DNA of 64,000 nt from Sipunculus nudus (taxonomy: Eukaryota > Annelida > Sipuncula > Golfingiida > Sipunculidae), in NCBI GenBank assembly GCA_026874595.1, contig CM049306.1:26217519-26281518 (forward strand), read 5' to 3'. Positions 51,501 to 57,600 of the stretch are shown in pieces (the stretch's first letter is position 1; each line of letters opens with the position of its first letter). The notes beneath the pieces were generated by a model, which was not told where the DNA came from, did no database searches, and saw only the letters and a list, made by a program, of their open reading frames with translations. Made by a program: the position numbers and the translations under genes.

Positions 51501-53817
51501 ATTTTAAGAAATGCTGGGAACCCTAAATACTGAAATGAGACACTGATACCAAAAACAAAAAAGTAAACAAGATCATATGGTATATCACATGTTCTGTGAG
51601 CCCGGAGCAATGCTTAACTTAACAAATGTATGAAAGCAGGTCAACAGAGAGATAAACCAAATTTACATGGTGCCTGTGTGTAATCTACACAACCTGAAGT
51701 TACCAGACCAGGTCACCTGAGACACTTGATGTAGGGAGTTTTTTATGTATTTACCTGTGTTTGCCATGAGTCCATGTAGAAGCGCTGCCCAGTCTGGTAG
51801 AAACAGCTGTATTGAGCTCCGCTGGCGTGGTAGAAGGTCTCCAGAACCAAATCATCATTATTCTGTTGCAAGAAAACAAACAGCACAACGCTTTATTCAT
51901 AGATGCCCGGGTTTTTTTTATAACATTTGGAAGTGGTATAACAGGCACTTGAACAGATTCCCTGCTTGGATATACTTAATTCTCAAGCTACAAGGTCACA
52001 GCTTAACCAATCAGCAAAACTGTTTGCCAGTATGGACCATGTGAAGAGCAGACCTGGTGAAATATATATGACCTTCATGGCAGACAGTCTTGAAAATGTT
52101 TATCCGGGATGCGCTTTTAACTTGTCATATGTTTAATTAGTCACACGCTGTCAGCTCGAGGACTGATGGTCATCATGTTATGGCAGCTCTCAATAAATCA
52201 GCAACTCAGAATAGATCTTAATTCCTGTTGATCAGTAAGGTCACATGACATTCTTTCCCTTGCCAACTTTTGAACCATTTGAATACATCAGTTTATCAAT
52301 CAAGATGACCAAGATGATAATTGATGGCTCTGGAAAGAATCTTTGATGGCAGGACAAGAACTGATACCATAATCAATAGCTCTAATGTCATAAAATAAAT
52401 ACACTCTTCATAAACTTAGTATAGAAAAAAGATCAAAGATCACAGAAATTTCTTCATTAGTACTTCACATAAAACATTGTTCAATAAAAACTGTGCAAAT
52501 TTGTCAGGATATTTAAATTTAAGGCAAAATAAGCGCAGTTGAAGCATGTAATCAGATGCCTCATCAACACAATGAAGTACTTTATCTGTTCTTGCTTAAT
52601 CCTGGTTAAACTGCTGACAAGCACAGTTTACACAAAAAAAATGTATAGAGCTGTTATGTCATAAAAAAATTATCAAGGTTCAATAAATAATCCCATGTCA
52701 ACAATCCATATTTTGTTTTTGGACAGTCAGTCATGGCTGTATTGATAATTCACTACTGCACACGGACGGATTTTTAAATCTTTATTTCTTTAGATAACCA
52801 TCTATAGTGAACAGCATGTATCATGAATCTGAACATGTTAAAACAGAGGTTCAACATGGTTCACTGGAAATGTTTTGATATATTTCATTTAATATCATTT
52901 AGCCAAAATGTTAAATGCAGCAAGAATTCTAAATTGAAAAGCTGCATATTATCAAACATGTAAATGCAAGCCATGGTCTTAAGGTAATCTATTACCTCCA
53001 CCTGAGTTGAGCAATTAGCTTTGCTTTGTACAATACAATGTATATATATAACTGATATGGCTGATATGTGATATATCATGAGCTAAAAAAATTGGCACAA
53101 GAAATATAAATATGACCATGCATGTGTGGTAGTCCAATAAGATGAGTGAAGGATCTTTTCATACAGTCCTACTACTAATATGAAACTAAAGCTCCAGCTT
53201 ATGACATGAAGCCCCATAAATATGAGCCTGGTTCACTCAAAAATGAAATACCCTTTTTTAGGACTGCCTTGTATATACATTACAAAGATCAACAAAGCAT
53301 GAATTACAACAGTGAAGCTCTAGAAAGAAAATTCACACAATATTGGAATTCCTTCACAATAATTAACTCTTTTAAGTGACATTTATTTCTTGTATCAAAC
53401 CCATATATATCCCCACTCTACCTCCACTTAATAACTGCAAAGCCCTTCAGAAAACTGTAAGTCTGAATAAAACATACTAACCTCATACTTAGGCTGAGTA
53501 AACTCCTGCACTTTCGTTTTCTCCCTCTTCAGTTTTGCCTGTGTTTTTTCCCGCTGTAGCTGTCCAACTAATGTGGACAGATCTGCCTCTGTACGACCTT
53601 GTGTCCCACTGGACCTACTGCTGGAGGCCTCAGCTCGGTTTCGGCTTCGCTGGCTCTGTCGACCATCATCTTCCTTCAGCTGGACCTCTTGAAACCGTGC
53701 CCGCTCTCTGGACGCTGCCTGGGTAGTCCGGCGCTGGTCCACTGTGGACACTCGTACTGACTGAGGTTCATACGTTGAAGAACTGGCTGAGGATCCCATT
53801 TTAGATTGCCTCTTCAT
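8698..53817 (-). CDS. Kinesin-14 class C-terminal motor protein (gene span, 17 common exons plus two alternative last exons)
   Basis: A minus-end-directed microtubule motor is expected from the family: neck [13 protein letters not shown] lies directly before the motor, as in kinesin-14s. I joined exons by GT/AG sites and all phases agree. Approximate residues from the Met at 53817: 1-112 charged Ser/Arg/Gln-rich tail; 113-293 aromatic-rich region ([29 protein letters not shown]) of unknown fold; 294-477 mostly charged coiled-coil stalk; 478-end motor. P-loop GQTGSGKT is at about 556-563, switch I SSRSH at about 667-671, switch II DLAGSE at about 697-702. Lengths are 831 (proximal last exon) or 807 (distal). 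Odd points: the usual RVRP after the neck is RCRYDD, and the last motor exon is duplicated and divergent. The subfamily (KIFC2/KIFC3/KIF25-like or other) is not settled. Confidence 0.9.
9450..9543 (+). mobile_element. 3' tail fragment of a pearl/HINE-like element (family B)
   Basis: Contains GACAGACAAAGGG followed by a strong terminal hairpin GCTCAGCTGACT-gt-AGTCAGCTGAGC (about 9514-9540) and then an A-rich flank. The same 3' end is seen at 31385-31427. The rest of the element is missing. Confidence 0.5.
9686..9885 (+). mobile_element. Possible SINE
   Basis: About 200 bp with a tRNA-like head (GTAGTCTACGGGTAAGCC, then ATTTTGAATCTTAGC about 30 bases on, reminiscent of Pol III A and B boxes), a GC-richer body and an A-rich end (TTTAAAAAAAAATAAAAATTG). 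No second copy is visible in the window, so this is tentative. Confidence 0.35.
10187..10399 (-). CDS. Kinesin exon 18a: proximal alternative last exon, end of motor domain
   Basis: Acceptor GCATTTAG|GTTTGC at 10399, phase 0, 70 codons and TGA (10187-10189). Begins [20 protein letters not shown], continues [11 protein letters not shown], then a longer tail rich in K, P and acidic residues ending DESNFA. It replaces exon 18b position for position (MMIAVSPS... against MFVNISPA...), and both accept the same phase-0 donor of exon 17. Its own stop makes the two exons mutually exclusive. Confidence 0.85.
   Translation of the reverse strand, partial: VCMMIAVSPSYDHLTETLNSVKFGQGARQVVTDKKSKGSIQQIIPRDAWEPKPTAPPSGGLVVIDESNFA
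10732..13204 (+). mobile_element. Pearl/HINE-like element, family A, copy 1 (degenerate full length, in intron 17)
   Basis: The 5' end has the palindrome GGCCTTCAAGCC and TGCGAACCTTTGC. The 3' end has GGCTCACAAGTTCCCT, its subterminal inverted partner. Core: four units of about 127 bp starting ATTGTAGGTGGCGCCA (10933, 11060, 11185, 11313), then short CTGCACTGAGTGAACTCTTG repeats (11490-11650), then longer units ending AGGTGGC-CACCAATACC. No protein. It matches the copy at 37408-39856 along its whole length. Confidence 0.7.
13916..14011 (-). CDS. Kinesin exon 17 (motor domain)
   Basis: Phase 0 to 0, 32 codons: [20 protein letters not shown] then [21 protein letters not shown] and LGG are the hallmark helix-5 region of kinesin motors. 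Donor AAG|GTAAGT at 13915. This is the shared donor for the two alternative last exons. Confidence 0.93.
14461..14647 (-). CDS. Kinesin exon 16 (motor domain, switch I end and switch II)
   Basis: Begins with one base completing a serine, then [13 protein letters not shown], and later [13 protein letters not shown] (switch II DLAGSE) and [13 protein letters not shown]. Acceptor TTTTTTTCAG, donor CAG|GTAAGC. These are catalytic elements of the kinesin ATPase and all are intact. Confidence 0.95.
15231..15436 (-). CDS. Kinesin exon 15 (motor domain)
   Basis: Begins [15 protein letters not shown], the conserved strand VEIYNE.I.DLL, and ends MNSE plus two bases that join exon 16 to give NSESSRSH (switch I). 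Acceptor CTCTTTCAG, donor GAGAG|GTCAGT. Confidence 0.95.
16089..16149 (-). CDS. Kinesin exon 14 (motor domain, short exon)
   Basis: 61 bases: one base completes an arginine with exon 13, then [20 protein letters not shown]. Acceptor GTTAACAG, donor AAG|GTAAGC. Too short to stand alone, but both phases fit and the helix position agrees with kinesin motors. Confidence 0.9.
16603..16739 (-). CDS. Kinesin exon 13 (P-loop)
   Basis: [20 protein letters not shown] then [16 protein letters not shown]. Contains the Walker A nucleotide-binding loop GQTGSGKT, intact. Phase 0 start, two bases left at the end. Acceptor CATGTAG, donor CAG|GTAACC. Confidence 0.96.
17030..17194 (-). CDS. Kinesin exon 12 (neck and start of motor)
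   Basis: Begins [18 protein letters not shown], the kinesin-14 neck/motor junction, and ends with [15 protein letters not shown]. The usual RVRP is RCRYDD here, and the segment between it and FDRVF is short. Phase 0 on both sides; acceptor TTTCTACAG, donor GAG|GTGTGA. Confidence 0.95.
18555..22502 (+). mobile_element. L1/Tx1-type LINE, ORF2 with several lesions, antisense in kinesin intron 11
   Basis: The element lies opposite to the host gene between exons 11 and 12. One long frame encodes an APE-type endonuclease followed by reverse transcriptase and a C-terminal Cys/His motif. A 3' UTR (22313-22485) and a run of 17 A (22486-22502) close it. No ORF1 is recognised upstream, so the copy is probably 5'-truncated near 18555, or its ORF1 has decayed beyond recognition. 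L1/Tx1 affiliation rests on the endonuclease type, the [10 protein letters not shown] block and the poly-A tail. Confidence 0.9.
18561..22312 (+). pseudogene. LINE ORF2 pseudogene: endonuclease and reverse transcriptase
   Basis: Endonuclease motifs in order: [35 protein letters not shown]. Reverse transcriptase motifs: [48 protein letters not shown]-terminal [18 protein letters not shown] zinc-like motif. Lesions seen: TAA at 18960-18962 just before GGDFN, TAA at 19860-19862 between endonuclease and RT, a one-base frameshift near 20100-20117 just before the NWRP block, and TAA at 22004-22006 after the Cys/His motif. The last stop at 22310-22312 is probably the natural end (SVDD). Catalytic residues remain, so decay is fairly recent. 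Confidence 0.88.
22859..22975 (-). CDS. Kinesin exon 11 (stalk end)
   Basis: 39 codons, phase 0 both sides: [20 protein letters not shown] then [19 protein letters not shown]. The end [11 protein letters not shown] continues into [10 protein letters not shown] of exon 12, the normal kinesin-14 neck helix. Acceptor TGCTGACAG, donor AAG|GTGTCT. Confidence 0.92.
23537..23686 (-). CDS. Kinesin exon 10 (stalk)
   Basis: 50 codons, phase 0 both sides, from [18 protein letters not shown] to [11 protein letters not shown]. Strongly charged and helix-prone, part of the stalk. Acceptor GACTGACAG, donor CAA|GTCAGA. Confidence 0.88.
23687..26479. other. Kinesin intron 9
   Basis: No exon-like or recognised repeat sequence. 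A pair of CCAAT motifs near 25758-25775 is noted but not interpreted. Confidence 0.5.
26480..26596 (-). CDS. Kinesin exon 9 (coiled coil)
   Basis: 39 codons: [20 protein letters not shown], then [19 protein letters not shown]. Heptad-like stretch followed by a Pro/Lys/Thr hinge. Acceptor CCTCTTCAG, donor CAG|GTCAGA. Confidence 0.9.
26618..26802. repeat. 46 bp tandem repeat, 4 copies, next to a kinesin splice acceptor
   Basis: Units beginning CATGTCTACACAAACACAGC start at 26618, 26664, 26710 and 26756 with a few substitutions. The array starts about 20 bases from the acceptor of exon 9, so it occupies the branch-point region of that intron. Confidence 0.92.
27119..27190 (-). CDS. Kinesin exon 8 (coiled coil)
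   Basis: 24 codons, [20 protein letters not shown] then AQTM, clear coiled-coil composition. Phase 0 both sides; acceptor TTCCTATAG, donor ATG|GTAAGG. Confidence 0.88.
28005..28099 (-). CDS. Kinesin exon 7 (start of coiled coil)
   Basis: Two bases complete a glycine with exon 6, then [20 protein letters not shown] and [11 protein letters not shown]. Acceptor TTCCTTGCAG, donor TGT|GTAAGT. The 5' half of this exon is copied just upstream in the intron (28121-28176). Confidence 0.9.
28121..28176 (-). pseudogene. Partial duplicate of kinesin exon 7
   Basis: About 56 bp that repeat the 5' half of exon 7 and its acceptor, displaced by 71 bp. It would read [16 protein letters not shown]. The acceptor has changed from GCAGG to GCAAG, shifting the AG by one base, and no donor follows, so it cannot work as an exon. 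Confidence 0.8.
28488..31427 (+). mobile_element. Pearl/HINE-like element, family B, containing an inserted family C array (intron 6)
   Basis: 5' palindrome GACCCATGGGTC (28488) and GCTCAGCTGACT (28505). 3' end: GACGGACGGAGGGACAGAC microsatellite (31330-31375), GGGTGATCGCTATAG and a terminal hairpin TAGCTCAGATGAC...GTCAGCTGAGCTA (31397-31427). The 5' GCTCAGCTGACT is the inverted partner of the 3' hairpin arm. Core units of about 350 bp begin ACAGGTGGC-CCACCAGTCTGCAG (28672, 29012, 31052). The second unit is broken by the family C block 29085-31037. Confidence 0.72.
29085..31037 (+). repeat. Family C tandem array: about 180 bp unit, 11 copies, with a 361 bp dimer periodicity
   Basis: Units carry GATCTGTAACTGGTCATTAT, TATCTGCAGGCATTGCGA and TTTCATGAAATTTTCTA. 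Alternate units differ (TTTAGGAGCCGTAAAACGG against TAAAGAGGCGTAAAATG), so 29970-30720 repeats every 361 bp. The array ends in a GACGGAAGGACGGAAGGAT stretch and a 13 bp stem hairpin, ATGCCCCGGCCAC-ttt-GTGGCTGGGGCAT, at 31009-31037. The short minus-strand open frames in it are by-products of the repeat. Confidence 0.88.
31982..32090 (-). CDS. Kinesin exon 6
   Basis: [20 protein letters not shown] then [16 protein letters not shown] plus one base. Phase 0 start, phase 1 end. Acceptor TTTATGCAG, donor AAG|GTACTG. Not a coiled coil; part of the unrecognised N-terminal region. Confidence 0.9.
32228..32371 (-). other. Exon-like open stretch in kinesin intron 5 (not placed in the gene model)
   Basis: Follows an acceptor-like CTGTCTACTACAG and is GC-richer than its flanks. 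One frame reads [20 protein letters not shown] and on to a stop, but its phase does not match exon 5. Spliced in phase 0 it would stop after 25 codons, acting as a poison exon. It has no convincing donor. Confidence 0.2.
32685..32798 (-). CDS. Kinesin exon 5
   Basis: 38 codons, [20 protein letters not shown] then [18 protein letters not shown]. Phase 0 both sides; acceptor TTTTCCAG, donor GAG|GTAATT. Aromatic strand-like part followed by an amphipathic helix; no family recognised. Confidence 0.9.
33571..33708 (-). CDS. Kinesin exon 4 (Gln/Asn-rich)
   Basis: 46 codons, [20 protein letters not shown] then [20 protein letters not shown] and ATYIFE. Starts with a short duplicated QQNNQ tract, likely a disordered linker. 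Phase 0; acceptor TTGCTACAG, donor GAG|GTAATT. Confidence 0.85.
34990..35064 (-). CDS. Kinesin exon 3
   Basis: 25 codons, [20 protein letters not shown] then IKSDQ. Acceptor ATATTTTAG, donor CAG|GTATGT, phase 0. Aromatic-rich piece of the N-terminal region. The intron between this and exon 4 (33709-34989) shows no recognised element. Confidence 0.85.
35494..37300 (+). mobile_element. Pearl/HINE-like element, family D (intron 2)
   Basis: 5' palindrome GACCCATGGGTC and GCTCAGCTGA, as in family B. Core units contain GTGACCTTGACCTTTGACC, GACAGGCCATATATGAGT and AATCTTTCTAAA. 3' end: GGATGGACGGACAGGGTGATC then a hairpin TAGGGC...GGGCCCTA at 37270-37300. Interrupted by a separate insertion (36149-36881). 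Confidence 0.68.
36149..36881. mobile_element. Insertion inside the family D element, TA-flanked
   Basis: The D repeat reads GGCCATATATGAGT elsewhere; here it is split after ATATA and resumes at TAAGTTAAG, with about 730 bp of unrelated sequence between. The ends are CCG...CGG, flanked by TA. An inner inverted pair (TAAATATATAAAGC...GCGCTC at 36153-36178, GAGCGCTTTATATATTA at 36245-36261) suggests TIR-like structure. The family is not recognised. Confidence 0.5.
37408..39856 (+). mobile_element. Pearl/HINE-like element, family A, copy 2 (full length, intron 2)
   Basis: 5' end GGCCTACAGGCC palindrome plus TGCGAACCTGTGC (37410-37437). 3' end GCTCACAGGTTTGCT (39840-39854), the inverse of the 5' motif, then A-rich. 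Three core units of about 126 bp (37588, 37716, 37842), a block of CTGCACTGAGTGAACTC / AGTTGGCAGTCTGCC repeats (38000-38580), then longer units with AGGTGGCACCACCAATACC. Same order as at 10732-13204. A (GTG/ATCACATG) repeat CCCATGAGGTG at 38395-38470 is extra. Confidence 0.75.
39890..41213 (+). mobile_element. Pearl/HINE-like element, family A, copy 3 (5'-truncated)
   Basis: Several copies of the ATAACTCAGC-AAAATCACTGAAC unit (40245, 40395, 40570, 40895) and AGGTGGCACCACCAATACC, ending with GCTCACAGGTTCGCT (41199-41213) and A-rich DNA. The family's 5' end is absent. Confidence 0.65.
41221..41733 (+). mobile_element. Pearl/HINE-like element, family B fragment
   Basis: Begins in ACAGGTGGTGCCACCAGTC and ends with the hairpin CCTCAGTTGACT-ttc-AGTCAGCTGTG (about 41705-41731). 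It directly follows the 3' end of family A copy 3, so one inserted at the end of the other. Confidence 0.6.
42478..44166 (+). mobile_element. Pearl/HINE-like element, family C, nested in the TIR element
   Basis: 5' end with TGTCGGAATGACA and GCCCCCGCCTGGGGC palindromes. Tandem units of about 180 bp at 42600 and 42780, and after an insertion three more (43640, 43820, 44000). 3' end: ACGGAATGACGGACATGGG then the hairpin CTCCGGCCAC-ttt-GTGGCGGGGGC (about 44136-44163). The 5' ATGCCCCCGCC is the inverted partner of the 3' arm. Confidence 0.72.
42863..43535 (+). mobile_element. Pearl/HINE-like element, family E, nested in family C
   Basis: Splits a family C unit after GCATTGCGAAA; the unit resumes at CGGCTGTACATG. 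5' end CTAGAATATTAGCAAAAG, two core units of about 290 bp (TTCCTGAGA-AATAAGCTCC; AGGTGGCGCCACC), a GACGGACAGACACCGGACAG stretch, then a hairpin-like TAGCCCATCAGCC...GGGCTA. Same family as 55352-56126. Confidence 0.72.
44288..44880. other. Intron 2 sequence, unassigned
   Basis: No coding signal or clear repeat. GC content rises towards 44880, where a promoter-like patch starts. Confidence 0.3.
44880..45178 (+). promoter_or_regulatory. Promoter-like patch with CCAAT boxes inside kinesin intron 2
   Basis: GC-richer than its surroundings and contains CCAAT motifs in both orientations: GCCAATC (44881), GATTGGCC (44981), CATTGGCCAATCCC (45007). A possible first exon with a donor follows at 45179. 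On sequence alone it could serve either strand, including a downstream promoter for the kinesin gene. Confidence 0.35.
45179..45237 (+). CDS. Possible first coding exon of a nested + strand gene
   Basis: ATG at 45179 opens [19 protein letters not shown] and reaches a perfect donor (CAGG|GTAAGT) at 45238, phase 2. The exon follows the CCAAT-rich patch. I do not recognise the protein and found no second exon to its right, so it may be a false exon. Confidence 0.3.
45485..45570. repeat. (TA)n microsatellite, about 43 units
   Basis: Uninterrupted TA run of about 86 bases followed by GACATGTATGTATGTATACC. Confidence 0.97.
45571..48285. other. Intron 2 sequence, unassigned
   Basis: AT-rich, no exon-like stretch, no repeat family recognised. 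Confidence 0.4.
48286..48965. repeat. Degenerate (AGTCCA)n hexamer array, interrupted
   Basis: 48286-48475 and 48845-48965 consist of AAGTCCAAGTCC-type hexamers with many changes. They are separated by about 370 bp which include a piece of the CAGGGGCGGATCC-type element (48708-48836, from GGTCCCAAGGCCTGG to AATCCGCTTCTG). Confidence 0.75.
48966..50039. other. Intron 2 sequence, unassigned
   Basis: AT-rich; a C run (49673-49687) with (CA)n follows at 49674-49703. No gene seen. Confidence 0.4.
50040..50350. promoter_or_regulatory. GC-richer, CpG-containing island in kinesin intron 2
   Basis: Clearly higher CpG and GC than both flanks. On the minus strand it has a YY1-like ACACCATTTTGGG, on the plus strand a CCAATCA (50289) and GCATGC motifs. 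It could be an internal promoter or an enhancer for the kinesin gene. There is no convincing exon in it. Confidence 0.3.
50351..51754. other. Intron 2 sequence, unassigned
   Basis: AT-rich sequence up to the donor of exon 2. No gene or repeat recognised. Confidence 0.4.
51755..51862 (-). CDS. Kinesin exon 2
   Basis: 36 codons, [20 protein letters not shown] then [16 protein letters not shown]. Phase 0 both sides; acceptor TTGCAACAG, donor CAG|GTAAAT. Aromatic-rich start of the unrecognised N-terminal region. Confidence 0.88.
53482..53817 (-). CDS. Kinesin exon 1 (first coding exon)
   Basis: 112 codons from ATG at 53817 to donor GAG|GTTAGT. Sequence [20 protein letters not shown] and onward is Ser/Arg/Gln-rich and then strongly charged ([19 protein letters not shown]). 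An in-frame TGA lies 15 bases before the first ATG. A second ATG (MGSS) six codons later has a better context (AAAATGG), so either may be used. The leader exon is not identified; 60850-60985 is a weak candidate. Confidence 0.85.
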
Positions 53818-54577
53818 CAGCTTGTCTGTATCTCACAGTTCAATTATACAAGTTTGTCTTTATCCACCAGTGGCACAAAGCCCGACACAAATGTAGGAGG
53901 TGTATTGATTTTAATGTATAAAAAGCACAGGTGGCAACATGTACAAAGTAAGCAAGAACACAGAACTGTTACTGTACTAGTTTCCTGGTACTCAAGAGCA
54001 ATGTTTGTGTGTATAATCCACAGAGGTTAACGTTTACATTGTTGTTCTTTCACTGTGCCCTGAGACATTCATATAATGAGGCTCAGATCTCCCTTATATT
54101 CAATGGCAGTCTCCATAACTAACCCTGCAAATATAAAAGACCTCAAGTTAGCCCAGTCTTAATTGGCATCATTAGTTTATCAGACATGTAACGTGACCCA
54201 TGCATTTTGTTTGTTTAATATATAACATTTCACCCATTGGGCCAGTCTGGATGTTTTTTTAATTAGCTTTCATATCAAAGTTCCTGCAGGTATTTTGTAG
54301 GTAGCATGGGAAAAAATACAAAAGACACAGGAAAGCACAAATGAACCATAAAACAAATTTAGTCCTTGGTTAAACAATCTAGTATCTCTGAAGGCTTAGG
54401 GCCATGCAGGTAAACAGGATGTATCAGTGTATGTATGGTGACATAACGGACCCATGTTGTAACTGAGCTTTGATTTTCTAGGCATGGTTCTACAGTGGTA
54501 CAGACAAACCAGTCACAGGAATATTTTCTTCACACAAATGCACAAATTACTGAATAATGGTCAAATTTGAAATGGTC
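53818..54577. other. Kinesin 5' flank, unassigned
   Basis: Contains 5' UTR of unknown extent. No TATA box or CpG cluster is obvious. Confidence 0.35.
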
Positions 54578-54579
54578 AT

Positions 54580-55036
54580 AATAATAATAATAATTTATTT
54601 TATAAAGCGTAAAATCCATGATGATACATGCTCTAAAACGCTATTACATAACTAGAATACAATCAGCAATCATTAAACATACTATTGTAAGAATATGAAA
54701 TTAAAGTCCAGTTGACTAAAATATTACATTCAGAAGCTTACAGTATTAAATAAGTCATATAAAAGTCAATAGTTCAATTATCTGTTATAACTTCCATAAT
54801 TCCACTAAGATGTTCAAACATTTCACTGTCAATAGTATAAAATATCATACAAAATGACTAGGCATAAAAATATTCCATGAACAAATAAGTTTTTAATTTA
54901 CTTTTAAATTCTGAGAGACTGGTGGCTTCTCTTAGAGTATCTGGTAGGTCATTCCACAGTTTAGGGCCAACAAAACACTGAATGCCCAATTTTGTACACA
55001 GGACGATTTGGTAAAAGGCACGATCAAATGATGACT
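54580..55036 (-). mobile_element. 3' end of a CR1/L2-like non-LTR retrotransposon
   Basis: On the minus strand, 55033-54858 reads SFDRAFYQ..., then GPKLWNDLPDTLREATSLSE and FKSKLKTYLFMEYFYA followed by TAG. LWN.LP..LR.A.SL..FK..LK..LF is the typical C-terminus of CR1/L2-class reverse-transcriptase proteins. A 3' UTR follows and ends in an (ATT)n tail (TTATTATTATTATTAT at 54582-54597), as usual for this group. The 5' part is missing. The frame has no ATG and would escape an ORF scan. Confidence 0.75.
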
Positions 55037-55351
55037 AAACATACATACATACCCAGAAATGCCAGTTAGACAAAGAATGCAAAATTCCTTTAAAGTTTCC
55101 ACTAATAAAGATAGTAATATGCAAAAATATTATGAACCACACTAAATCAGCCTAAATAAAATGGCTGCAAAGATATGGTTAGAACAAAATTGTTTCTTTT
55201 GAACAGGTAACACAAAATAAACAGAATACTGAGAAATGCATAAGGAGAAACAAATATAAGCATGTGCCAAAAAGTAAGCAGTGACACAGACGTGATTTAG
55301 TATTCAGTACACAGAATATCTGAAATTTTTAACTGAATATAACAAATTTAA

Positions 55352-56126
55352 CTAGAATATCAGCAGAAGCTGACAAAGCCTGCAGCCAAAAACATAAGTG
55401 TTTAAGGGTGGTAACAGGAACAAGTATGAAATATCTGTTGTTCCATAAATGTATATCTGTACATATGTCTCTTGTTCAAGTTATAAATTTAAACTAGAGA
55501 GGTATGTAGTACCAGATCAAGGCAAATAATGACACCATATTTCATAATGATATGGTCAGTGGTTCCTGAGAAACACCTCAAGTTTTTTATAATAATTAGC
55601 ATTGTGACCTTGAAAATAGGCCAAGGTCACCCAGACTGAGATTTTCTTGATATGCATCTGCACTGAAGAAATTAAGTTCCTGTGCTAAGTACTTTTTGAG
55701 ATATCCTGCTCACAAAGCCAAAATTTAAAAAGCCATTAAAAATTCTCAAAAAAACAGAAATTGAAGGTGGCGCCCCAAAACTTGTGCAGTAAGTTACAGA
55801 TCATCAGGGCCAATGACCATAGCATGTTTTATTTCAATCCAGAGAATCCACCCAGACACTGGTTCCTGAGAAAAAAAATTTAATTTTTTTGTTATAATTA
55901 TAGCTCTGTAACATTAAAAATATGTCAAGGTGACCCATCTTCAAACTTGACCGATATTTTGTTAATAAACAACTGCAGTGAAGAAATAAAATTCCCTTGG
56001 TGAATCCTTTTTGAGATATACCACTCACAATGCAAAGTTAACGGACGCTGGCCGGATGGACAGACAGACGGAAGGACAGCTTGGGTAACAACAATAGCCC
56101 ATCAGCCTATAAAGGCAGAGGGCTAA
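55352..56126 (+). mobile_element. Pearl/HINE-like element, family E, copy 2
   Basis: 5' CTAGAATATCAGCAGAAGC, two core units (TGGTTCCTGAGAAA; AGGTGGCGCC near 55767), GGACAGACAGACGGAAGGAC, then TAGCCCATCAGCCT-ataaAGGCagaGGGCTA hairpin (56094-56126) and an A run. It matches the copy at 42863-43535. Confidence 0.72.
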
Positions 56127-57499
56127 AAAATCAAGATGCAAGGCAGCAACATACAACATATATTTTTTGTCACATTATTCCTAAAGAATTTTACAGTAGC
56201 TGCATAGATGAGATAAATTATACCCATGCAAACTTCAAGGTGGCTTGCATTTAAATTAGACAGTATCAGACAGGGCAGGTATATAACTTTGAAATTTTGA
56301 ATAAATATAATCTAAATAAAAAAAATTAAAATAATAAAATAATAAATAATAATAGTACATAAAAAGTTTTGTTTAATGCAATGCTAACTCATTGGTGACA
56401 TTAATAAAATTACAACTAATCATGACAGTACAAGTTTTTGTCCTTCAAAAAATACAGATATTGTCACAACAGATCTACCAATTAAAAGTATAAGGATACA
56501 TGTTACTTTGATTTGTTTAAGTAAGCAAACTGTAATAGTAAATAATTTAATATATGGCATGTTGGAAGGGATTTATTGATAGGTGATAAATACACAGAAA
56601 ACAAGTAGAACACTCTGGAAATGTCAATTAGCCTGGCACTTGAAAAGTGGATGGCCTTGATTTGATCATGTAACCAAGAATATATTTGTAGTGTGAAATA
56701 TATAGATCTATATATCTCATGTATCTATATCTGTTTTATCTAAATCAATAAAAGTAGACTCAAATAAAATTTATAAAAAGGTTTTTTTTTCTTTAATAAA
56801 TCAGATCATTTTATTATTAAATCAATAAAACAAGTATGATTACAAATTAAACAGTGATTTTATGATCAATTTGCTGTGATTTTATTTCTAGATTTCATAT
56901 AGTACAGACTATAAATGGTGCATTGTTTGCTGCTGGGCTGTTACTATGGTGTACAAAGACAGTACATGTTGTTCCTGTGCATATAATCCACAACGCAGAC
57001 AGTTTAAACACTGTATTGATGTCTTGCGCTGGCTTAACAATAAATCTACTGTTGTTTCCATGACAAAATGTTTCACAGATAAACAGAGCTGGCTTCACAC
57101 CAGGAACTCCAGATCAGTTGACGTGATTAGTGATGATTATTACCAGTGGGACCATGACATTTGATCAAAGGTTATGAACAGAGCCTGAAAACTCAACTGG
57201 TAGTGACAAAACATGTTTTGACTATCCCCCATAAGGAGGATTAGCAGTGTAGCTAAGACTTAATGAAAAATCACTTTGACAAAAAAAACCCTCATATGAA
57301 CCCCAATAAATAATAGTCCATGATAAAATCCACACCAATTCGATTAATAATTTTAACATTTTTGAATTCATTTATTTTGTGAATTTCTCTCTCAACAATA
57401 TGTTTCAGTATACAAGAGTAAATTTGATGTGATTGTAAAAACGTTCAAACAGGAAAATATAATTCATTGTATCACAACTGTGAATAATGATTTCATAAT
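56127..57499. other. Kinesin 5' flank, unassigned
   Basis: AT-rich. Opposed short open frames at 56895-57164 show no protein-like features and are probably chance. Confidence 0.35.
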
Positions 57500-57501
57500 T
57501 A

Positions 57502-57600
57502 CAGTGGAACCTCAAAATTATGATCACCAATGAGACCACCTCCATAAAATTGGTTTCATTTTTGAGGTGGTCGTCTAAGTTAGGTATTTACAAAAATTAG
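57502..57600. mobile_element. Partial pogo/Tigger-like MITE
   Basis: Begins ACAGTGGAACCTC, a typical terminal motif of this class, with inverted GACCACCTCC and GAGGTGGTCGTC inside. The far end is lost. Confidence 0.45.

Noticed and set aside
53535-53726. + strand open frame opposite kinesin exon 1
   Set aside because: Shadow of the coding exon on the other strand; no splice sites or features of its own.
56895-57164. Pair of overlapping opposed open frames (67 and 72 codons)
   Set aside because: Cys-rich only by chance; no splice context, signal or family match visible.
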